Positions 7,207-15,400 of a DNA stretch of 18,012 bases are shown in pieces; the first letter of the stretch is position 1, and every line of letters starts with the position of its first letter. The notes under the pieces are model-generated. The model was not told the DNA's origin. It did no database searches and saw only the letters and a list, made by a program, of their open reading frames with translations. Source of the DNA: Glaesserella sp041814905 (GTDB lineage Bacteria > Pseudomonadota > Gammaproteobacteria > Enterobacterales > Pasteurellaceae). Location: NCBI RefSeq assembly GCF_041814905.1, contig NZ_JBGXYA010000001.1, positions 1-18,012 of the forward strand, read 5' to 3'. A program made the translations under genes and the position numbers.

Positions 7207-7234
7207 TTGCCAAAAACGACCGCTTGACTATACA
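7207..7234 (+). promoter_or_regulatory. Predicted nadR promoter containing a degenerate uptake sequence
   Basis: TTGCCA (7207-7212), 16 nt, TATACA (7229-7234) gives a plausible sigma-70 promoter with a start near 7241 and a leader of about 67 nt. The spacer contains ACCGCTTGA (7219-7227), one base off the reverse complement of ACAAGCGGT, with the usual TTTTTTGC tail just upstream. No NadR operator (TGTTTA-N6-TAAACA) is visible in the 195-nt gap. Confidence 0.45.
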
Positions 7235-7307
7235 TTTTATTCAAGAAAAAAATGACAAAATCACCGAATTCGCCTATCATTCCCGCCATCATTGTGAGGA
7301 CCGAATT

Positions 7308-8567
7308 ATGACAAATTTTGCTTATCTTCAACACAAACGCAAGCAACTAAAATTGAAAGTCAACGATGTCTGCGAGCAGGCAGGTGTTACACGCGCTTAT
7401 TTTAATCAGCTTGTGACCGGTAAAATTAAAAATCCGAGTGCAACAAAGCTAAAAGCACTGCATCAAGTGCTGGGTATTGTTGAAGAGCAGAATCAACGTG
7501 TCGGGGTCATTTTCGGTAAGTTCTACCCTGTACATACCGGTCATATCAATATGATCTATGAGGCTTTCAGTAAAGTTGATTTATTACACGTCATTGTCTG
7601 TACCGATACCGAGCGGGACTTACAGCTGTTCCATGACAGTAAAATGAAACGTATGCCGACTAACGAAGATCGCCTGCGTTGGATGCAACAAATTTTTAAA
7701 TATCAACAAAAACAAATATTTATCCATCATTTAGTGGAAGATGGTATTCCGAGTTACCCGAACGGTTGGGATGGTTGGACAGACCGCGTAAATGCACTTT
7801 TTGCCGAAAAAAATATCCGTCCGAGCATGGTGTTCAGCAGTGAAGTTCAAGATAAAGTCCCTTATGAGAAATACTTGAATTTAGAAGTGCATTTGGTTGA
7901 TCCGACCCGCAGTTCTTTCAACGTTTCGGCGACCAAAATTCGTAATAATCCATTCCAATATTGGCGCTTTATTCCGAAAGAAGTGCGTCCGTTCTTCGTT
8001 AAAACCATTGCGATTTTAGGCGGCGAAAGTAGCGGTAAAAGCGTGTTGGTCAGTAAGTTGGCGAATGTATTTAATACGACATCCGCATGGGAATACGGAC
8101 GCGAGTTTGTCTTTGAACAACTGGGTGGCGATGAGCAGGCAATGCAATATTCTGACTATCCGCAAATGGCGTTAGGCCATAAACGTTATGTGGACTATGC
8201 GATGAAACATGCGCATAAAGTGGCCATTATCGATACCGATTACATCACTACTCAGGCTTTCTGTATTCAATATGAAGGTAAAGCACATCCGTTTTTAGAT
8301 TCAATGATCAAAGAGTATCCGTTTGATGTCACTATTTTATTATCCAATAACACCAAATGGGTCGACGACGGGTTACGTAGTCTCGGATCTCAAAAGCAGC
8401 GCCAACGCTTCCAACAGTTACTCAAAAAATTATTGGAAAAATATAACGTACCTTATATTGAAATTGAATCCCCAAGCTATTTAGACCGTTACAACCAAAC
8501 CAAAGAAGTCGTAGAAGCCATTTTAAATGATGAGCCGATTCCGTTAACTTATAGCCCTGAGGACTAA
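7308..8567 (+). CDS. nadR: Trifunctional NAD salvage protein NadR (HTH, NMN adenylyltransferase, ribosylnicotinamide kinase)
   Basis: A 419-aa protein. Residues 1-57 form a helix-turn-helix domain (VNDVCEQAGVTRAYFNQLV). Residues about 63-225 form the nucleotidyltransferase domain with GKFYPVHTGH (70-79) and NVSATKIR (205-212). Residues about 230-410 form the nicotinamide riboside kinase with Walker A GGESSGKS (238-245). The kinase makes NMN from nicotinamide riboside and the transferase makes NAD from NMN; in V-factor-dependent Pasteurellaceae this is the central NAD route. The frame extends 72 codons upstream, but GTGAGGA before the ATG at 7308 and the HTH boundary fix the start. The next gene follows after 8 nt. 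Confidence 0.96.
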   Translation: MTNFAYLQHKRKQLKLKVNDVCEQAGVTRAYFNQLVTGKIKNPSATKLKALHQVLGIVEEQNQRVGVIFGKFYPVHTGHINMIYEAFSKVDLLHVIVCTDTERDLQLFHDSKMKRMPTNEDRLRWMQQIFKYQQKQIFIHHLVEDGIPSYPNGWDGWTDRVNALFAEKNIRPSMVFSSEVQDKVPYEKYLNLEVHLVDPTRSSFNVSATKIRNNPFQYWRFIPKEVRPFFVKTIAILGGESSGKSVLVSKLANVFNTTSAWEYGREFVFEQLGGDEQAMQYSDYPQMALGHKRYVDYAMKHAHKVAIIDTDYITTQAFCIQYEGKAHPFLDSMIKEYPFDVTILLSNNTKWVDDGLRSLGSQKQRQRFQQLLKKLLEKYNVPYIEIESPSYLDRYNQTKEVVEAILNDEPIPLTYSPED

Positions 8568-8575
8568 CGAAACCC

Positions 8576-9265
8576 ATGATACTTTTTGCAGGCGATCCCC
8601 ACGGCAGTTATGCACATCTTTATCCTTTCATTCAAGAACAGGAGAATGTGGCATTGGTGATTTTAGGTGATTTACAGCTCACGACTACCGAGGAACTTGA
8701 TAAACTTGCACAACATTGTGATATCTGGTTTATTCACGGGAATCATGACAGTAAAACGGTCGCTGCATTTGAATCTATTTGGGGAACCGCGTGGAAAGCG
8801 CGTAATCTGCACGGACGTGTAGTAAATATCCAAGGAGTAAAAATTGCCGGTTTAGGCGGTGTGTTCCGCGGACATATTTGGATGCCTCCGCATCGCCCGA
8901 TGTTTTTTGATCCGATTCACTACTGCCAATATTCGCCGCAAGAACGTATTTGGCGCGGCGGAGTACCGCTACGTCACCGTACATCCATTTTTCCATCGGA
9001 TGTTGAAGCCCTTGAAAGCCAAAAAGCAGATATTTTAATTACCCACGAAGCTCCCCGCCCGCACCCTCAAGGATTTGCGGTTATCAATCAATTAGCTCGA
9101 AAAATGGGAGTAAGAAAAATTTTCCACGGTCATCATCACGAAAATTTTGATTATCGCCCGATTAATCGCAATAAAGCCTGCGATATCTATAATATCGGCT
9201 TCCGCAGCCTTGCCGATATCAACGGTAACTATCTACTTATCGGTATCGACGACAGAGAGAAATAA
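8576..9265 (+). CDS. Calcineurin-like metallophosphoesterase, substrate unknown
   Basis: A 229-aa protein with the full metallophosphoesterase motif set: D7-P-H9 (AGDPHG), G31-D32, G55-N56-H57-D58, H157 (THEAP) and the G185-H186 pair in HGHHH (184-188). These ligate a dinuclear metal centre that hydrolyses phosphoesters. There is no signal peptide, so it is cytosolic. A basic, aromatic-rich insert (about 96-138, GHIWMPPHRPMFFDPIHY) may form the substrate pocket. It starts 8 nt after nadR, with a GAGGA ribosome site overlapping the end of that gene, so the two are surely co-transcribed. A link to NAD or nucleotide turnover is only an inference from that pairing; I do not recognise a named homolog. 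Confidence 0.9.
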   Translation: MILFAGDPHGSYAHLYPFIQEQENVALVILGDLQLTTTEELDKLAQHCDIWFIHGNHDSKTVAAFESIWGTAWKARNLHGRVVNIQGVKIAGLGGVFRGHIWMPPHRPMFFDPIHYCQYSPQERIWRGGVPLRHRTSIFPSDVEALESQKADILITHEAPRPHPQGFAVINQLARKMGVRKIFHGHHHENFDYRPINRNKACDIYNIGFRSLADINGNYLLIGIDDREK

Positions 9266-9295
9266 CTCGCTTCTTATCGCTGAAATATACAAATA

Positions 9296-9342
9296 ACAAG
9301 CGGTCGGAATTCGCAAATTTTTTGCAAATTCCGACCGCTTGT
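9296..9342. terminator. Head-to-head uptake-sequence pair forming a bidirectional terminator hairpin
   Basis: ACAAGCGGTCGGAATT (9296-9311) pairs perfectly with its reverse complement (9327-9342). After one mismatch the stem continues GCAAA/TTTGC (9313-9317 with 9321-9325) around a TTT loop, giving 21 pairs. Each arm contains a perfect uptake core (9296-9304 plus, 9334-9342 minus). It lies between the convergent metallophosphoesterase and nrdA genes and is flanked by A/T-rich DNA without a long T-run. Confidence 0.85.
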
Positions 9343-9353
9343 AGAATTTAATA

Positions 9354-11063
9354 TTAACCTTCGCAGCTACTACAGCTTAGTAAGTTACGGTTAAATACTT
9401 GCGCCGCACTCATTGAATATTGATAGTAAATCGACTTAATACCCAATTCTTCTGCGGTTAAGTACAACTGGTTCAAATCGCGCGCCGGGGTTGCCGGGTG
9501 AACCATAATATTAATACTTTGCCCTTGATCAATGTATTTTTGACGCTGAGCCGCCTGTTGAATCACACTTAACTGACTGATTTCCGAAAAAGTTTTAAAG
9601 ACTTCTTTTTCATGGTCGGTCAATGCTGCCAAATGCTGAACCGAACCGTCATTTAACAAGATACTTTCCCACGTCTCTTCCGTATCCAATCCCCTTTCTT
9701 GCAGTAATTTTTCTAAGAACGGATTTTTATACACAGTTTTGATTTTTGCTAAATCTTTTACATAATAGTTTGATTTAAACGGCTCAACTGACGGTGATAC
9801 ACTGCCTAAAATAAAACTACTCGATTTGGTCGGAGCAATACTCATTAATGTCGTATTACGGCGTCCATAGCCTTTTAATAATTCAGGTTCACCAAAACGT
9901 TGTGCAAGCTCTTTTGATGCTTGTAGTGTTTTATCGCGTAACGTTTTAAACACTAAATTATTTTTTTGCATCGCTTCAAAACTATCAAACGGAATATTAT
10001 TCGCCTGCAAATAGCTGTGCCAACCCAATACGCCTAAACCCAATGCACGGTGACGGCGGGCAAAACGATTTGCGCGATCTAAAAACGGAATTTCGGCACT
10101 TTTCTCAATGAACTCAGACATGACTACATCTAAAAAGTAAGTTAATACTTCCGGCGCATCAGTATCTTTCCACTCATCAAAATAGAGCAAATTCATTGAA
10201 GATAAACAACAAACGAAACTCTCGTCTGCGCTTGACGGTAACATAATTTCCGTACAAAGGTTACTCGCATGAACCGTCATATTTTTATCTTTATACACGT
10301 CCGGGCGACCTGCGTTCGCATTGTCTTTAAAGAATAAATACGGAATACCGGTTTCGGTTTTGCGCTGTAACAATTTTGCCCAAAGCTGGCGTTTATGCGG
10401 ATCGCCTGCTTTCATAGATTGTAACCACTCACTGCCGACACAAACACCATAGTACATGAGCTGAATAGGGTTACCTTCGGTGTGGATATCAAGCCATTCA
10501 TCGATATCACCATGCTCAATATCAATATAGCCGGCAAATTGCCCTTTACGAGACGTACCTTGCGAAATAACGTCGATTACCGTATCAAATAACTTACTGA
10601 AATTAAATGAACCGTCGGATTTACCGTTATTTTTGATGGCAGAACCGCGCGGACGAATATCACCGAAATATGCCGACGTACCACCGCCTATTTTACTCAT
10701 CATTCCGACTTCCGCGGTAGTCACCATAATCTCGTGAATAGAGTCCCCAATATAGCTACCAAAACACGAAATCGGCAAACCGCGATCCAAACCAAAGTTT
10801 GACCAAATTGGTGAAGACAGCGAGAAGTAGCCACGCCCCATATAGTAATAGAACTTGTCGGCAAAACCTTCGATACCGAGACGACGCTCTGCATGTTCTG
10901 CGATATAGCGAATTCGTTCTAAGGCCGTAGTGCCTTCTAATAAATAACCGCGTTGTAAAAATAGACGGCTATCGTCATTTAGCCATTCAAAATCCGGTCG
11001 TTTTACATCCGTATAGCCGAGTTCGAATAACTTGGGTTGATAGTAGGAATTAGAATAAGTCAT
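9354..11063 (-). CDS. nrdA: Ribonucleotide reductase catalytic (alpha) subunit, minimal class Id type without ATP-cone
   Basis: A 569-aa class I alpha subunit that reduces ribonucleotides to deoxynucleotides. All catalytic residues are visible: C100 (LPISC), N268-L-C270-T-E272, the partner cysteine C285 or C286 (FVCCLSS), the radical-relay tyrosines Y546-Y547 and the C-terminal thiol pair C564-x2-C567. E. coli NrdA is about 760 aa with the first cysteine near 225, so about 125 N-terminal residues, including the ATP-cone (dATP overall-activity switch), are absent. This small form matches the class Id alpha subunits structurally described from Flavobacterium johnsoniae and Actinobacillus ureae. 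The ATG overlaps the end of nrdB by 14 nt; no clear ribosome site is seen, so translation is probably coupled. Confidence 0.93.
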   Translation of the reverse strand: MTYSNSYYQPKLFELGYTDVKRPDFEWLNDDSRLFLQRGYLLEGTTALERIRYIAEHAERRLGIEGFADKFYYYMGRGYFSLSSPIWSNFGLDRGLPISCFGSYIGDSIHEIMVTTAEVGMMSKIGGGTSAYFGDIRPRGSAIKNNGKSDGSFNFSKLFDTVIDVISQGTSRKGQFAGYIDIEHGDIDEWLDIHTEGNPIQLMYYGVCVGSEWLQSMKAGDPHKRQLWAKLLQRKTETGIPYLFFKDNANAGRPDVYKDKNMTVHASNLCTEIMLPSSADESFVCCLSSMNLLYFDEWKDTDAPEVLTYFLDVVMSEFIEKSAEIPFLDRANRFARRHRALGLGVLGWHSYLQANNIPFDSFEAMQKNNLVFKTLRDKTLQASKELAQRFGEPELLKGYGRRNTTLMSIAPTKSSSFILGSVSPSVEPFKSNYYVKDLAKIKTVYKNPFLEKLLQERGLDTEETWESILLNDGSVQHLAALTDHEKEVFKTFSEISQLSVIQQAAQRQKYIDQGQSINIMVHPATPARDLNQLYLTAEELGIKSIYYQYSMSAAQVFNRNLLSCSSCEG

Positions 11064-12027
11064 CGGCGGTAATCTGTTTCATTTTTTTGCTATAGTCAGT
11101 ACTACGTTTGTTAAAGAAATCGGTCTCTTTTGTTGAAAGGATTTCAATATCAAACCACTCAGTTTCTTTTAAAAGCGAAGGATCCACATTATGCGGAGGC
11201 TCTAAGCCTAAAGTTGCTAATGAATTGTTGTAACGATTCATAATGTAATTTTCGACGGTTTTTTTCGTAATAAAAGTTAAATCACCTTCTTCAAAAATCC
11301 AGTCTAAAATACCGCGCTCCGCTTCCAACGCTTGATTAGCCAGTGTTTGTAATTCTTCAAAAAACTCCGGGGTAAAGAGTTCGCTGTGTTCCTCGCGTAA
11401 AATTTCATATAACGCAATACCGAAACGACCGTGAATTTCTTCTTCTTTTGAGGTTGCTTCTACTGCGTTTGAAATGCCCTTAAACAAATTTCTGTGTTTG
11501 TTAAATGACATCATAATTAGAAATTGGCCGAATAACGAAATATGTTCAACGAAAAGTGAGAACAACACCAAGGAAAGTACAAATTGCCCTTTACCGGTAT
11601 CTTTTTCCTTCATGAACTCTTCCATATAACGGATACGGTTCATTAGCGGCTCAATATCAGTGATTTGAGAAAACATCTCGTTTAAACCGAGTTTTTCAAG
11701 TAAGAAAGAGTAAGCATCTTTGTGACGCACCTCACTTTCTGCAAAGGTGCCGCCGACATCATCCATTTCCGGTTTTGGGAAATAACGATAAAGTTCACCC
11801 CAGAAACGCTTAACATTGACTTCAACTTGGGAAATCGCAAGCATCGCACGGGTTAATACGTGACGCTCATGATCATTGATGTTAGTGCGATAGTCTTGAA
11901 TATCTCCGGTAAAATTGAATTCCGTATGCAACCAGTATGAATGGCGGATTGCGTCTTTAAATTCGAGTAATTCGGGATATTCATAAGGCTTAATTTGAAT
12001 GCGTTTCTTAAAGATATTACGAGACAT
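11050..12027 (-). CDS. nrdB: Ribonucleotide reductase radical-generating (beta) subunit, class Id type
   Basis: A 325-aa ferritin-like beta subunit. Predicted metal ligands are E69 (QVEVNV), E99 and H102 (EVRH), E161 (FVEHIS), and E196 and H199 (EEIH), with a tyrosine at Y106 where the E. coli radical Y122 lies. The first ligand is Glu where class Ia enzymes have Asp, a trait I associate with class Id, which uses a dimanganese centre oxidised by superoxide and needs no NrdI flavoprotein; no nrdI is nearby. Y312 near the C-terminus may be the relay tyrosine to NrdA. The frame extends 23 codons upstream, but MSRNIFKKR with AAGGT seven bases before is the likely start. Metal identity is inferred. 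Confidence 0.92.
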   Translation of the reverse strand: MSRNIFKKRIQIKPYEYPELLEFKDAIRHSYWLHTEFNFTGDIQDYRTNINDHERHVLTRAMLAISQVEVNVKRFWGELYRYFPKPEMDDVGGTFAESEVRHKDAYSFLLEKLGLNEMFSQITDIEPLMNRIRYMEEFMKEKDTGKGQFVLSLVLFSLFVEHISLFGQFLIMMSFNKHRNLFKGISNAVEATSKEEEIHGRFGIALYEILREEHSELFTPEFFEELQTLANQALEAERGILDWIFEEGDLTFITKKTVENYIMNRYNNSLATLGLEPPHNVDPSLLKETEWFDIEILSTKETDFFNKRSTDYSKKMKQITADDLF

Positions 12028-12065
12028 AGCTGACCTTAGAATAATAAGTTTTATAGACCAGCCGT

Positions 12066-12093
12066 ATTCTATCCATATTTTTTTCTGGTTCAA
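12066..12093 (-). promoter_or_regulatory. Predicted proximal promoter of nrdBA
   Basis: On the minus strand, TTGAAC (12093-12088), 16 nt, TAGAAT (12071-12066) precedes the nrdB ATG by 38 nt. A second, weaker candidate lies upstream: TTTATG (12197-12192), 17 nt, GATATT (12174-12169). Although weaker by sequence, it sits next to the NrdR boxes, as expected for NrdR repression. I cannot decide between them. Confidence 0.4.
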
Positions 12094-12199
12094 CATCTTG
12101 ACAAATTGCAGGTACTGATTCGTTCGTTAAGAGTTATTGATTTTAAAAGAAAAAATATTTTTGTAAAAAATATCGGATTGACGCAAAAAACCATAAAAA

Positions 12200-12247
12200 A
12201 CACAACATCTTGTGAGAGACTGCCAAACGTAACACAAGATGTTGTTA
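12200..12247. promoter_or_regulatory. Paired NrdR boxes upstream of nrdBA
   Basis: ACACAACATCTTGTGA (12200-12215) and ACACAAGATGTTGTTA (12232-12247) match the NrdR consensus acaCwAtATaTwGtgt at 13 and 12 of 16 positions. Their centres are 32 bp apart, about three helical turns, the usual NrdR geometry. NrdR represses ribonucleotide reductase genes in response to dATP/ATP. The two boxes are also near reverse complements of each other and could form a hairpin. Confidence 0.78.
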
Positions 12248-12328
12248 ATGACAGAAAATAAACGCCCATCACAAGACAATTATTTCAATCAATAAAGAAT
12301 TCTTGATTCCCTTTTCTCCCCAAAATAG

Positions 12329-12366
12329 AAAAGTTGGTTTCGGAGCAAGCTCTTTAACCAACCTTT
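12329..12366 (-). terminator. Intrinsic terminator of putA
   Basis: On the minus strand, AAAGGTTGGTT pairs with AACCAACTTTT (eleven pairs including one G-U). The 16-nt loop contains a small GAGC/GCTC repeat. CTATTTT follows. It lies about 40 nt after the putA stop. Confidence 0.7.
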
Positions 12367-12406
12367 GAATAAAACACCTTTTTTAGCTAAACTGTTTTTG
12401 ATGATG

Positions 12407-15400
12407 CTAGTCCATTTCACTCATCAAACTGGCATTTCCCCCTGCTGCGGCAGTGTTAATGCTAATCGCTTTTTCATGCACTAGCGGCAATAATGATAAC
12501 GCTAAATCTAAACTTTCAATATAAGTAAGAATTGCGCCGGTACGTTCTGCATAATGGGCTTTTTCTTCTGCGGTTAATGGTTCCAATACAACCATCACAC
12601 TCAAATTCGGTATACCGTTAAAATCAGCCGTCACCGCCACATCTCCTGAAAAATGTTGTGCATATTTGGCTAGTTCGGAATCACGGTGAACCACAGCCTC
12701 CGCTCCACAGACAACAATGGCGATCAAAGCTTGGATTTGCTGCGCTAAAGCCCCCCGTCCGATTGCAATGACCGTTCGGGCTTCTAAGCGCATAAAGTTT
12801 GACTCACCGGTAATACCCTGCATTTTATACACTTGATTTAACGGAGAGCGACGACTTAACGCAGCGGCTAAATCGAGGGCATCTTGCAATGCCGAGCCTG
12901 ACAATACCGCTTTGATATTTGCAATTAATCGGCTGATATCGACCGCTTGTCCACCTTCTAAACCGTCTAATGTCCATTGCGAACGGTTGACCAAACGTTG
13001 TAAGTAAAGCGGGCCACCGGCTTTCGGCCCAGTTCCGGATAACCCCATTCCGCCGAACGGCTGAACACCGACTACCGCACCTACCGTGTTACGGTTTACA
13101 TAAAGATTACCGGCATAAATACTTTCAAGCCATAAGTCTACCGTCTCATCGATACGGCTATGCAATCCGCTGGTTAAACCGAAACCGGTCGAATTGATCT
13201 CTTGCATCACTTGTGGCAGTTTTTCAGCATCAAAACGAATCACATGCAATACCGGACCAAATACCTCCTGAGTGAGCTGATTAATGCTATCAATCTCAAG
13301 CATTGTCGGCGGTACAAAAATTCCACTCTCTTCGATCTCCCTTGCGATCGGTACTTGATAATAAGATTTTGCAACCGTTTTCATTTTATCAATGTGAGTC
13401 AATAAACGAGCTTGAGCGGTTTTATCAATTACAGGACCAATATCCGTATCTAAATACTGCGGTCTCCCCACTTTCAGTTGTGCCATCGCGCCTTTTAACA
13501 TTTCGACAATATGATCAGCCACATCGCGTTGCAAATAAAGCACACGTAGCGCAGAGCAGCGTTGTCCTGCCGAATCGAAAGCAGAATTCAGCACATCGGC
13601 TACCACTTGCTCACCTAATGCCGAACTATCAACAACCATCGCATTTTGCCCACCCGTTTCCGCAACAAGCGGTACGATTCGCGTATTATTTTGCAAATTA
13701 CGGTTGATATTTTTTGCCGTATCGGTCGAGCCGGTGAAAATGACTCCGTTTACACGCGGATCCGCAACCAAAGCCGTACCGACAACTTTACCGCTCCCCG
13801 GTAAACACTGTAGAGCCGCTTTCGGGATACCAGCTTGATGGAATAAATTTACCGCATAATACGCCATTAACGACGTTTGCTCTGCAGGTTTTGCCAATAC
13901 CACATTACCGGCGACTAAGGCGGAAGCAACTTCACCGACAAAAATTGCCAACGGGAAGTTCCACGGACTGATTGCCACCACAACACCGCGTGGGCTACGG
14001 TAGCCTTCCGGATTATTACGTACCTCTTTCGCATAATAGCGACAAAAATCAACCGCTTCACGCACTTCGGCAATCGCATTATTCAGGGTTTTTCCGGCTT
14101 CACGTACAGCAAGATCGAAAAGTTGCGGCATATTTTTTTCCATCAGATCTGCCATTTTTTCCAATGCTTCGGCACGGACTATCGGAGAAGTATTCTGCCA
14201 TTCGACTTTAAATTGCTCCGCTGCGTCAAAAGCGTTTGCAATATCCGTATCGGTTGTATCCGTGACTTCCCCGACTATTTCAAAAATATTTGCCGGGTTG
14301 TGAATTTGTCGCACGTCACTCGTTGAACCGTTCCAACCAATCACTTGCGGTACAGCACGGTATTGTCGAGTCGCCAATTGATTCAGTTGCGTTTCCAAAT
14401 CACGTAAATGTATCGAATCGGTTAAATCATAACCTTTAGAATTCTGACGTTGCTCACCGAACAGTTTGATTGGTAACGGAATTTTCGGATGCATTGTGCC
14501 GTCGGTAATTTTTGCCTTCATAACCGGATCCTGAGCTAAATCATCAATACTGAGATTCTCATCCACAATTTGATTAACAAAGGAACTGTTCGCCCCGTTC
14601 TCTAACAGACGGCGAACAAGGTAGGCTAATAGTGTTTGGTAGGAGCCGACCGGTGCATAAATTCGACATTGCACATCTAAATTATCTTTCCCCACGACTT
14701 GATCGTATAAGGTTTCCCCCATGCCGTGCAAACATTGAAACTCAAAGCGCTTACCTTTTGCGAGATGGTAAATTGTCGCCAATGTTTGGGCATTATGAGT
14801 AGCAAACTGCGGATAGATCACATCTTGCGCGGATAAAAGACGTTTCGCACAAACGATGTAATTGAGATCAGTATGCACCTTACGTGAAAACACCGGATAA
14901 CCTTCCGCACCATCGGTTTGCGCACGCTTAATTTCACTATCCCAATAAGCCCCTTTTACTAAGCGAATCATCAGTTGGCGATGATTAGCGCGAGCGGTTT
15001 CAATTAGATAATCAATGACATATGGGCAACGTTTTTGGTAAGCTTGCACCACAAAACCAACTCCGTTGAAACCGGCTAAATCTGGATCGGCTAATAAACG
15101 CTCCATCAAATCGAGAGAAATTTCTAAACGGTCAGCTTCTTCCGCATCAATGTTCAAACCAATATCATATTGTTTTGCCAATAAAAACAATGCCTTAAGG
15201 CGAGGATAAAGTTCTTCCATCACACGTTGGTGCTGTGCAATGCTATACCGTGGATGAATTGCCGAAAGTTTTACAGAAACACCGGAAGATTTATAGACCC
15301 CCAAGCCTCTCGATGTAGCGCCCACAGCATGAATTGAAGCAATATAATCTTGATAGTAACGCTCTGCATCATCTTGAGTAAACGCTGCCTCACCCAACAT

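Larger units (their letters stand above)
12028..12406. other. 379-nt intergenic control region between putA and nrdB
   Basis: From right to left it holds the putA terminator, an AAGAATTCTT palindrome (12295-12304) of unknown meaning, two NrdR boxes, an A/T-rich stretch with a small inverted repeat (12155-12173), and a promoter candidate close to nrdB. I see no protein-coding gene in it. Confidence 0.6.

Noticed and set aside
7092..7307. Longer nadR reading frame starting at 7092
   Set aside because: The extension overlaps the start of yfhL and the predicted promoter, has no family similarity, and GTGAGGA precedes the ATG at 7308.
12028..12096. Longer nrdB start at 12096
   Set aside because: The extra 23 residues are unlike the family and overlap the predicted -10; AAGGT precedes the ATG at 12027.
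12090..12272. Possible 60-aa membrane-like ORF on the minus strand upstream of nrdB
   Set aside because: It overlaps the NrdR boxes and A/T-rich promoter DNA, has low-complexity F/T-rich content and no clear ribosome site; more likely a chance frame.
12287..12308. FNR-like repeat (ATCAA and TTGAT) before nrdB
   Set aside because: The half-sites are in the wrong orientation and 10 nt apart, not TTGAT-N4-ATCAA; it is just a short A/T inverted repeat around an EcoRI-like palindrome.
13303..13707. 134-aa and similar plus-strand frames inside putA
   Set aside because: They are antisense to a strongly conserved gene and have no recognisable domain; composition is a shadow of PutA codons.
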